In this document: positions 25,757 to 32,745 of the stretch, piece after piece
Layout: each line of letters starts with the position of its first letter
Position numbering within the stretch: the stretch's first letter is position 1
From: Mycobacterium colombiense
Lineage (GTDB): Bacteria > Actinomycetota > Actinomycetes > Mycobacteriales > Mycobacteriaceae
DNA: 64,000 bases
Assembly: GCF_003284935.1 (NCBI RefSeq)
Contig: NZ_QMEV01000007.1
Location: 1 to 64,000 of the forward strand
Reading direction: 5' to 3'
Notes under the pieces: generated by a model
What the model saw: the letters and a program-made list of their open reading frames with translations, nothing else
Databases searched by the model: none
Told to the model about the DNA's origin: nothing
Program-made: the position numbers and the translations under genes

Positions 25757-27469
25757 ATGGCTGTGCCGGTCTACAAGCGCATCCTCGACCTCTTCGAGGC
25801 CGAGGGCGTGAACACGCTGTTCGGCATCCCGGACCCGAACTTCGTGCACATGTTCGCCGAGGCCGACGCGCGTGGCTGGTCGGTGGTGGCACCGCACCAC
25901 GAACTGAGCGCCGGATTCATGGCCGAGGCCGCGTCACGGATGACGGGTAATCCCGGCCTGTGCATCGGCACGCTCGGCCCGGGCATGGCCAACATCGCCG
26001 GGGCCATGCAGTGCGCGCTGGTGGAGAATTCGCCGGTGATCTTCCTCGGCGGGCAGCGAGCCCGCGTCACCGAGCGCCGGGTGCGCCGTGGCCGCATCCA
26101 ATTCGTCCAGCAGGAACCGCTTTTCGCTGCCTCGGTGAAGTACAGCAGCTCGATCGAGTACGCCGACCAGACCGACGAGATCATCCACGAGGCCATCCGC
26201 AGGGCGATGTCCGGCACACCGGGTCCGTCCTACGTCGAGTTCCCGTCGCACGTCATCCTCTCCGGGCTCGACGTCGACACCGCGCCGCCGCCGTCGGCCT
26301 ACCGGCTGGTCAACCAGGGCGCAGGCACCCGCGAGGTGGCCGAGGCGGTCGAGCTGATCCGGCAGGCCAAAAGCCCGGTCCTGTTGGTCGGCCACGCCGT
26401 GCACACCTCCCGCACCCAGCAACAGGTCAAGGAGCTGGCCGAGCTGATGGCCTGCCCGGTGATCCAGACCTCCGGCGGCACCTCGTTCATCCCGGGACTG
26501 CAGGACCGGACATTCCCCTACCTGTTCTCCCCGGCCGCCAACGAGGCCGTCGAGGAATCCGACCTGTGCGTCGCGCTGGGCACCGAACTCGGCGAGCCGA
26601 TGCACTACGGCAGGACCCAGCACTGGGCCGCCAACAACGCGAACCGCAAATGGGTGCTGGTGGAACAGGACCCGACCGCCATCGGCGTCAACCGCCCCGT
26701 CGACGTGGCACTGGTCGGAGACCTGCGCGGCGTGGTGCCGCAGCTGGTCGACGCGCTCAAGGAGTCCCCACGCAAGCCGGCGCCCGCACTGCAGGCCCTG
26801 ATCGACAAGGACACGAAAGAGCTTGCAGATATGGCGGAGTCGGCACCGTCCGGGCGTTCGCCGATCCATCCGGCGCGTTACGTCGTCGAGGCCACCAAGG
26901 CGTTCAACGAACTCTCCGACGGCATTCTGGTGCGCGACGGCGGCGCGACCGTGATCTTCCAATGGACCTACTCGCAGTCCAAACCGCGCGACGTCATCTG
27001 GAACCAGAACTTCGGCCACCTGGGTACCGGCCTGCCCTACGCCGTAGGAGCCTCCGTCGCCGAGGGCGGCAAGCGCCCGGTGATGCTGCTGACCAGCGAT
27101 TCGGCCTTCCTGTTCCACATCGCCGAGTTGGAAACCGCTGCGCGGCAAAACCTTCCGCTGGTCTGCGTGGTGGGCGTCGACCACCAGTGGGGCTTGGAGG
27201 TGGGCGTGTACAAGCGCACCTTCTCCCAGCCGTCGCCGCAGCCGGGTGTGCACTGGAGCAAAGACGTGCGAATCGACAAGGTCGCCGAGGGCTTCGGCTG
27301 CCACGGCGAGTACGTCGAGAAGGAATCCGAGATCGGCCCGGCGATCGCTCGCGCCTACGCCAGTGGCAAAGTCGGCGTGGTGCACGTGTGCATCGATCCG
27401 AAGGCCAATTCCGAGGAGATGCCCAAATACGACCGATTCCGGACCTGGTACGCCGAAGGCACTCAGTAG
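25757..27469 (+). CDS. Thiamine-diphosphate enzyme, acetolactate synthase/2-hydroxyacyl-CoA lyase-like
   Basis: A 570-residue three-domain ThDP enzyme. Glu49 in APHHELSAGFMAEAAS is the cofactor-activating glutamate, and the central domain resembles acetolactate synthase. The metal-binding GDG-(26)-NN motif is altered to SDS with Asp448 and, 27 residues on, VDH with Asp475 in place of the usual Asn. The Asp ligand is kept and Asn is replaced by Asp, so binding is plausible. Family members include acetolactate synthase, benzoylformate decarboxylase, oxalyl-CoA decarboxylase and 2-hydroxyacyl-CoA lyase. Context (CoA-transferase before, aldehyde dehydrogenase after) favours a lyase releasing an aldehyde; this is inference. 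AAAGGAG precedes the ATG. Confidence 0.9.
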   Translation: MAVPVYKRILDLFEAEGVNTLFGIPDPNFVHMFAEADARGWSVVAPHHELSAGFMAEAASRMTGNPGLCIGTLGPGMANIAGAMQCALVENSPVIFLGGQRARVTERRVRRGRIQFVQQEPLFAASVKYSSSIEYADQTDEIIHEAIRRAMSGTPGPSYVEFPSHVILSGLDVDTAPPPSAYRLVNQGAGTREVAEAVELIRQAKSPVLLVGHAVHTSRTQQQVKELAELMACPVIQTSGGTSFIPGLQDRTFPYLFSPAANEAVEESDLCVALGTELGEPMHYGRTQHWAANNANRKWVLVEQDPTAIGVNRPVDVALVGDLRGVVPQLVDALKESPRKPAPALQALIDKDTKELADMAESAPSGRSPIHPARYVVEATKAFNELSDGILVRDGGATVIFQWTYSQSKPRDVIWNQNFGHLGTGLPYAVGASVAEGGKRPVMLLTSDSAFLFHIAELETAARQNLPLVCVVGVDHQWGLEVGVYKRTFSQPSPQPGVHWSKDVRIDKVAEGFGCHGEYVEKESEIGPAIARAYASGKVGVVHVCIDPKANSEEMPKYDRFRTWYAEGTQ

Positions 27470-27498
27470 GACCCGCAGTCAGAAAGAGGATCGATGTC

Positions 27499-28926
27499 AT
27501 GCGCGAATACCTGAAGTTCTACATCGACGGACGGTGGGTCGACCCGGTGCGCCCCAACGCCTTCGACGTGGAAGACCCGGCAACCGAGCAGGTGTCCGGA
27601 AAGATCTCGCTAGGGTCGGCCGCCGACGTCGACGTCGCGGTCAACGCCGCGCGGCGAGCCTTCACCGGCTGGTCGCAGAGCACCCGCGAACAGCGCCTGG
27701 ACCTATTGCAGGCGATCCTCGCCGAATACCAGAAGCGCGCGGACGATCTCGCGCAGGCGGTCACCGAGGAAATCGGCGCGCCGCCCTCGCTGGCCGCGGG
27801 GCCCCAGGTCTTTTTGGGGATCGGTCACCTGACGACGGCCATCGACGCGCTGAAGAACTTTGCGTTCTCCGAACAGAAGGGTGCGACGCTGATCGCCAAG
27901 GAGCCGATCGGCGTCTGCGGTTTGATCACGCCCTGGAACTGGCCGATCAATCAGGTCGCGGTCAAGGTCTACCCGGCATTGGCGACGGGGTGCACCGTCA
28001 TCCTGAAACCGTCTGAGGTGGCGCCGTATTCGCCCTACATCTTCGCCGAGATCCTGGACGCCGCGGGCGTGCCGGCCGGGGTGTTCAACCTGATCAACGG
28101 CGATGGTGCGGGCGTCGGTGTGGCCCTGGCCAGCCATCCCGACATCGACATGGTGTCGTTCACCGGGTCGACCCGCGCCGGCGTCGAGGTCGCCAGGAAC
28201 GCCGCCCCTACCGTCAAGCGGGTCACCCAGGAGCTTGGCGGCAAAAGCCCCAACATCGTCCTCGACGACGCTGGCTTCGCCGAGGGCGTCCGGGCCGGCG
28301 TGGCCAACATGATGCCCAATTCCGGGCAGAGCTGTAACGCGCCCTCGCGGATGCTGGTGCCGAATTCCCGCATGGACGAGGCCATTACCCTCGCGCGTGA
28401 GGCCGCCGAACAGATCCCGGTGGGCAGCGGCGAGGCGACGGCGATCGGGCCGGTGGCGTCCAGAGCGCAGTTCGAGAAGGTGCAGCGCCTGATCCAGCAG
28501 GGCGTCGACGAGGGCGCGACCGTGGTCGCGGGCGGGCCCGGCCGACCGGCCGGGCTGGACAGGGGTTACTACGTCAAGCCGACCGTCTTCGCGCATGTGA
28601 CCAACGACATGATCATCGCCCGCGAGGAGATCTTCGGGCCGGTGCTGTGCATCCTCGGCTACGACGACCTCGACCAGGCCGTCGAGATCGCCAACGACAC
28701 CGAATACGGCCTCGCCGGGTTCGTCTCGGGGGCCGACCTCGACACCGCACGCGAGGTGGCCCGCAAGATCCGCGCGGGATGGGTGACGATCAATCACGCC
28801 TTCGACATGAACGCGCCGTTCGGCGGCTACAAGCGCAGCGGCAACGGCCGCGAGTGGAGCGAGTTCGGCTTCCACGAGTACCTGGAAGTCAAGAGCACGC
28901 TGGGCTACGCGCCCGACGAGGCCTGA
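27499..28926 (+). CDS. Aldehyde dehydrogenase
   Basis: A 475-residue NAD(P)-dependent aldehyde dehydrogenase that oxidises aldehydes to acids. Motifs: TPWNWP near 144-149, FTGSTRAG at 221-228, catalytic Glu245 in TQELGGKSP, and catalytic Cys279 in NSGQSCNAPSR. It ends with the FGGYKRSGNGRE substrate/dimer motif. The ATG at 27499 has AAAGAGG upstream and lies 29 bases after the lyase gene. It closes the rightward arm, where it would consume the aldehyde produced by the ThDP enzyme. A strong hairpin follows downstream. Confidence 0.95.
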   Translation: MREYLKFYIDGRWVDPVRPNAFDVEDPATEQVSGKISLGSAADVDVAVNAARRAFTGWSQSTREQRLDLLQAILAEYQKRADDLAQAVTEEIGAPPSLAAGPQVFLGIGHLTTAIDALKNFAFSEQKGATLIAKEPIGVCGLITPWNWPINQVAVKVYPALATGCTVILKPSEVAPYSPYIFAEILDAAGVPAGVFNLINGDGAGVGVALASHPDIDMVSFTGSTRAGVEVARNAAPTVKRVTQELGGKSPNIVLDDAGFAEGVRAGVANMMPNSGQSCNAPSRMLVPNSRMDEAITLAREAAEQIPVGSGEATAIGPVASRAQFEKVQRLIQQGVDEGATVVAGGPGRPAGLDRGYYVKPTVFAHVTNDMIIAREEIFGPVLCILGYDDLDQAVEIANDTEYGLAGFVSGADLDTAREVARKIRAGWVTINHAFDMNAPFGGYKRSGNGREWSEFGFHEYLEVKSTLGYAPDEA

Positions 28927-29103
28927 CCCGCCGGGCCGAAACCCGAACGCAGCACGGAGAAAAACGCCTCGCGTGTCCTCCACGTGATCCGGCGCGCCCG
29001 CCTCTAGGCTGGCTTGCTGAACTCAACAGGAGGGGCAGCGACGTATCGGCATCAACCATGGCGCCGGGCGAGATGGTAGTTACGGCGCGCTGACGACAAG
29101 CAC

Positions 29104-29136
29104 CGAGCCGGGCGGGTCTTACCCCGCACCGGCTCG
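29104..29136. terminator. Strong hairpin after the catabolic operon
   Basis: CGAGCCGG (29104-29111) pairs with CCGGCTCG (29129-29136), and GCGGG pairs with CCCGC inside, giving a 13-bp stem with a one-base bulge and a 6-base loop. No T-run follows, as is common for mycobacterial hairpin terminators. It separates the aldehyde dehydrogenase from the acyltransferase. The rest of the 238-base gap shows no gene. Confidence 0.5.
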
Positions 29137-29164
29137 TCGTTCTCGGCCTCGATGGGTCGCCCCC

Positions 29165-31159
29165 GTGCGCCGGGTCGGCCGCCTGGCGATCTGGGACCGG
29201 CCGGAGCGCGCCAGCGGAATCCCCGCGCTCGACGGGCTGCGCGCGATCGCGGTCGCACTGGTGCTCATCGGACACGGCGGCATCCCGGGGGTCACCGGCG
29301 GATTCATCGGCGTCGACGTGTTTTTCGTGCTCAGCGGATTCCTGATCACCTCGTTGCTGCTGGACGAGTTGGGGCGCACCGGCCGTATCGAGTTGACCGG
29401 CTTCTGGATTCGGCGCGCGCGGCGATTGCTGCCCGCGCTGGTGCTGATGGTGCTCACGGTGGCCGCGGCCCGCCAGCTGCTGCCCGACCGGTCGCTGACC
29501 GGCCTGCGCGACGACGCCATCGCCGCCTTCGTGTGGATGGCGAACTGGCGCTTCGTCGCCCAGAAGACGGACTATTTCACCCAGGGTGCGCCGCCCTCGC
29601 CGCTGCAGCACACCTGGTCACTGGGGGTCGAGGAGCAGTACTACTTCGTCTGGCCGGTGCTGCTGATCGCGGTCACGCTGCTGCTCGCCGCGCGCGCGAA
29701 GCGGCGCTCGACGCGGGCCACCGTCGGCGGCGTCCGGTTCGCCACGTTCCTGATCGCCACCGTGGGCGCGCTGGCCTCCGCGGCGATCGCGATCGTGATG
29801 ACGTCGGACGGCACCCGCGACCGGATCTACTTCGGGACCGACACCCGCGCGCAGGCGTTGCTGGTGGGCGCCGCGTCGGCCGCCCTGCTGGTTCGCGACT
29901 GGCCATCGATGAACCGCGGCTGGTGCATGATCCGCACGCGGTGGGGCCGCCGCGTGGCCCGAATCCTGCCGGTGCTGGGTCTGGCGGGGCTGGCGACGGC
30001 GACGCACTACGCCACCGGTGCCAGCGGCGAATTCCGGCACGGCTTGCTGATCGGCGTCGCGGTGGCCGCCGTGATCGTGATCGCCCCGGTCGCGCTGGAG
30101 CAGCGCGGACTCGTCGCGCGGGCACTCGCATTGCGCCCGCTGGTCTGGCTGGGAACCATCTCCTACGGCGTGTACCTGTGGCACTGGCCAATCTTCTTGG
30201 CGCTCAACGGCGAACGCACCGGGTGGTCCGGGCTGCCGTTGTTCGCCGCGCGGTGTGGGGCCACGCTGGTGGCGGCCGCGGTGTCGTATTGGCTGCTCGA
30301 GCAACCCATTCGGCGCTGGCGACCGGCGCGGGTGCCGTTGCTGCCGCTGGCGGCCGCGACCGTGGCCAGCGCCGCCGCGGTGACGCTGCTAGTGGTTCCC
30401 GTGGGCACCGGGCCAGGCCTGCGTGAGGTCGGTCTGCCGCCCGGCGTCTCGGCGGTCGCGGCGGTCTCGCCGTCGCCGCCCGGGGTGAGCCGGCCGCGGG
30501 ATGCCAACCGGCCGTTCACCGTCTCGGTGTTCGGGGATTCGATCGGCTGGACCTGGATGCACTACCTGCCCCCGACGCCGGGGTTCGCGTTTCTCGATCA
30601 CACGGTCATCGGATGCAGCCTGGTCCGCGGGACCCCGTACCGCTACATCGGCCAGACGTTGGAGCAACGGTCCGAATGCGACGGCTGGCCGATCCGCTGG
30701 TCGCGGCAGGTCAGCCAGGACCAGCCGGACGTCGCGCTGCTGGTCATCGGCCGCTGGGAAACGGTGGACCGGGTGAACGAGGGGCAGTGGACCCACATCG
30801 GCGACCCGACCTTCGACGCCTACCTCAACGGCGAGCTCGAGCGGGCGCTGACCATCGTCGGTGCCACCGGTGTCCACGTGGTGGTCGCCACCGTCCCCTA
30901 CAGCCGGGGCGGTGAAAAACCGGACGGCCGCCTGTATCCCGAGGACCAGCCGGACCGGGTCAACCTGTGGAACACCATGTTGCGCAAGACCGTTAGCCAC
31001 CACCCGAACGTCGCGATCCTCGATTTGAACAAGAAGCTGTGCCCCGACGGTGTCTATACCGCCAAGGTCGACGGCATCAAGGTGCGCAGCGACGGTGTCC
31101 ACCTCACCCCCGAAGGGGTGAAGTGGCTGACGCCGTGGCTCGAGGAATCGCTGAGGTAG
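29165..31159 (+). CDS. Membrane acyltransferase-3 with C-terminal SGNH domain (Rv0111-type)
   Basis: A 664-residue membrane protein. Residues about 20-400 are an acyltransferase-3 domain with about ten or eleven transmembrane helices; the catalytic-type His37 lies in VLIGHGG and the conserved R/K-rich loop in FWIRRARRLLPA. After a Pro-rich linker near 440, a periplasmic SGNH-hydrolase-like domain follows (FGDS with Ser459, and DGVH with His646). This OafA-like layout transfers acyl groups across the membrane to sugars or lipids of the envelope. Size and order match M. tuberculosis Rv0111. The GTG at 29165 directly precedes the conserved start; other starts upstream are out of frame. Confidence 0.9.
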   Translation: MRRVGRLAIWDRPERASGIPALDGLRAIAVALVLIGHGGIPGVTGGFIGVDVFFVLSGFLITSLLLDELGRTGRIELTGFWIRRARRLLPALVLMVLTVAAARQLLPDRSLTGLRDDAIAAFVWMANWRFVAQKTDYFTQGAPPSPLQHTWSLGVEEQYYFVWPVLLIAVTLLLAARAKRRSTRATVGGVRFATFLIATVGALASAAIAIVMTSDGTRDRIYFGTDTRAQALLVGAASAALLVRDWPSMNRGWCMIRTRWGRRVARILPVLGLAGLATATHYATGASGEFRHGLLIGVAVAAVIVIAPVALEQRGLVARALALRPLVWLGTISYGVYLWHWPIFLALNGERTGWSGLPLFAARCGATLVAAAVSYWLLEQPIRRWRPARVPLLPLAAATVASAAAVTLLVVPVGTGPGLREVGLPPGVSAVAAVSPSPPGVSRPRDANRPFTVSVFGDSIGWTWMHYLPPTPGFAFLDHTVIGCSLVRGTPYRYIGQTLEQRSECDGWPIRWSRQVSQDQPDVALLVIGRWETVDRVNEGQWTHIGDPTFDAYLNGELERALTIVGATGVHVVVATVPYSRGGEKPDGRLYPEDQPDRVNLWNTMLRKTVSHHPNVAILDLNKKLCPDGVYTAKVDGIKVRSDGVHLTPEGVKWLTPWLEESLR

Positions 31160-31162
31160 CCG

Positions 31163-31822
31163 CTAACCGCTTGTGCGGCAGCTGATCTCCATGCTGTCGC
31201 TGTCGCGAACCTGGAAGTTGAAGCTCACATAGCCGTTGTCGGGGTTGCGCACCCGGTCCAGATACGGCTGGGTGTCGGCAGAATTGGTGTTGTCGGCCAC
31301 GACCAGCACCCCGGGCGACAGCCGCGGCTCGAGCAGCTCGATGATCGGCAGGTACAGGTCTTTCCAGCCGTCGAGCAAGACGAATCCGACCGGCCCCGGC
31401 AAATCCGCCAGCGTGGACAGCGCATCGCCTTCGAGGATGGTGATGACGTCGTCCAGGCCGGTCTCGGCGAACGTCTGCTTGGCCGCGGCGATCTTGGTGT
31501 CGCTCAGCTCGGTGGTCACCACCCGGCCGGTGCCGTTGTCGCGCACCGCGGCGGCCAGGTGAAGGGCGGAAATGCCGAAAGACATACCGAATTCGACGAT
31601 GGTGGCCGGTCGGGTGGCCCGGACCAGTGAGTACAGCAACCGGCCGGCTTCCGGTGTCACCGGGATGTAGAACTCGCTCATCGCCTCGGCCCGCTCCTGG
31701 GCGGTCATCGGCCGATCGAAAGTTCCGCGCCGCTCGCGCAACAGCGACATCTGGTTCTTCGACTCGGCATACATGCGGTCGAGCACCGACGCGACCCGGG
31801 CATCCTGCAACGTTGTGGTCAT
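31163..31822 (-). CDS. SAM-dependent O-methyltransferase-like protein
   Basis: A 219-residue class I methyltransferase. The SAM-binding motif is VEFGMSFG at 76-83, followed by VVTTELSDTKI (the acidic residue that holds the ribose) and VLLDGWKDLY. Its length suits small-molecule O-methyltransferases of the catechol type, but no substrate can be named. The ATG at 31822 is chosen, since the upstream continuation would translate the riboswitch region in antisense and is Arg/Ser-rich. It converges on the acyltransferase gene three bases away. Confidence 0.85.
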   Translation of the reverse strand: MTTTLQDARVASVLDRMYAESKNQMSLLRERRGTFDRPMTAQERAEAMSEFYIPVTPEAGRLLYSLVRATRPATIVEFGMSFGISALHLAAAVRDNGTGRVVTTELSDTKIAAAKQTFAETGLDDVITILEGDALSTLADLPGPVGFVLLDGWKDLYLPIIELLEPRLSPGVLVVADNTNSADTQPYLDRVRNPDNGYVSFNFQVRDSDSMEISCRTSG

Positions 31823-31897
31823 GGCATTCGAGCCTAGGCGGGCAGCCTGAGCGCGCGCTGGGAGTGCGGCGGTGGGCGTCAGCGATCGGTTATGCGT

Positions 31898-31927
31898 TTG
31901 ACGAGGCTGCGACCGCGGTGCCACTAT
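31898..31927 (+). promoter_or_regulatory. Candidate sigma-A promoter of the M-box transcript
   Basis: TTGACG (31898-31903) and CACTAT (31922-31927) are separated by 18 bases. Transcription would start near 31934, a few bases before the M-box aptamer. The position supports a dedicated promoter for the riboswitch and transporter genes. Confidence 0.5.
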
Positions 31928-31940
31928 GGACTCCGCAAGC

Positions 31941-32125
31941 ACCTCGGTAGGTGAGGCGTCTGCATGGATACAGGCCACTGACCCCGAACGTCGAGAGACG
32001 CCCCGGGTCAGGACAGCTCTTCCCGGACTAAGGGTTGAGCCCAAGTGGCTTCTGGACGGGGAGCGATCCCAAGCGCGGCGAAGCCGAACGCAGCGGGTCG
32101 CGACCATCGGTAACGTCCGGATACG
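31941..32125 (+). ncRNA. M-box (ykoK) magnesium riboswitch
   Basis: The conserved M-box core is clear. GGTAGGTGAGGC (31946-31957) is followed by GGATACAGGCCACTGACCC, then AACGTCGAGAGACGCC, GGGTCAGGACAG, GACTAAGGG, and GGTAACG near 32109. These match the consensus blocks I remember for the Mg2+-sensing ykoK leader, in the right order and spacing. The family folds when Mg2+ is high and turns off downstream genes. In M. tuberculosis, M-box leaders precede Rv1535 and the PE20 region. Here it precedes a terminator, a small ORF and an NRAMP-related transporter. The outer boundaries are approximate. Confidence 0.93.
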
Positions 32126-32146
32126 CCGTGCAGTGCCGAAGCTCCG

Positions 32147-32204
32147 ACGAGAGGGGTGCGGCGCGCGGTTTATGCCGTGGGTCATTCCTGCCTCTCTCGT
32201 TTTT
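32147..32204 (+). terminator. Intrinsic terminator, expression platform of the M-box
   Basis: ACGAGAGGGG (32147-32156) pairs with CCTCTCTCGT (32191-32200), one wobble included, and is followed by five T residues (32200-32204). A smaller hairpin (CGGC...GCCG) sits in the loop. It begins about 20 bases after the aptamer, where a Mg2+-dependent terminator is expected. Confidence 0.75.
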
Positions 32205-32399
32205 GGTGATGTAGTGACACCCGCGTGTGTCTTGGCCGTGAGGAGGTGAGGGCGAGATGAGTCCCGGCGATAGTCCCTATCCGAAATCCGTCTTGTCCCG
32301 ATCCGGTTCCGGCATTTCCTTCACCGCCTGACCTCGCCCGGTCCCGCGCGGCTGAACCGCCATGCCGATGCCGATCGGACCCTTCGGCAGGAGAAAATC
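32205..32399 (+). other. Structured leader between terminator and small ORF
   Basis: This 195-base stretch has no gene. It contains a GACAC...GTGTC hairpin (about 32216-32231), a long-range pair GGGCGAG (32250-32256) with CTCGCCC (32333-32339), and a competing GGTGA/TCACC pair. TGCCGA...TCGGCA folds just before the AGGAGA ribosome-binding site. It may add translational control, but none of the pieces matches a named RNA family to me. Confidence 0.4.
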
Positions 32400-32615
32400 A
32401 TGGCTTTTGTTGTTACACACCGTTTTTCCGTCGCTTCCAGGATGCGTGGACGGTCCATGCTTCGTGCTGGCCGGTTGTTGGCCAACAGGTTTCACCTGCG
32501 GGCCAGCCTGACTCCCCAGGAGCGGGCCAACCTGTACGTCTCGAGGATGCCGATCGCGGTGGTCACCGCGTCGCTTGGTGGGCACGCCTCGGGCTCGGAC
32601 AGCAACCACCGTTGA
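32400..32615 (+). CDS. Small basic protein downstream of the M-box
   Basis: A 71-residue basic protein starting at an ATG with AGGAGA eight bases upstream. It reads MAFVVTHRFSVASRMRG at the start, then ASLTPQERANLYVSRMPIAVVTASLGG, with ordinary rather than antisense-like composition in the second half. No membrane segment or signal peptide is visible. In M. tuberculosis an M-box controls the small ORF Rv1535; this could be its counterpart, but I cannot align them from memory. It is the first gene behind the riboswitch and lies 130 bases before the transporter gene. Its role is unknown. Confidence 0.65.
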   Translation: MAFVVTHRFSVASRMRGRSMLRAGRLLANRFHLRASLTPQERANLYVSRMPIAVVTASLGGHASGSDSNHR

Positions 32616-32745
32616 GCCGTTCCGCAGGCCCTCGGCGGCGGACGGTATAGCGTCGTCCGCCGCCGTGGGCGCGTCGAGCGCCGCAACCGCGACCGCCCCC
32701 TAACGTCACCGCGGCGTGAGAACCGCTCGAGATAGCGAGGATTCG

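Noticed and set aside
25960..27498. Long upstream extension of the aldehyde dehydrogenase frame
   Set aside because: It overlaps the ThDP enzyme gene in another frame and has antisense-like composition; the ATG at 27499 has a ribosome-binding site.
31823..32185. N-terminal extension of the O-methyltransferase
   Set aside because: It would translate the M-box riboswitch in antisense; the ATG at 31822 starts at the conserved protein.
32204..32399. A second riboswitch between the terminator and the small ORF
   Set aside because: Hairpins and long-range pairs are visible, but no conserved blocks of a known class (M-box, yybP-ykoY, cobalamin or SAM) could be matched.
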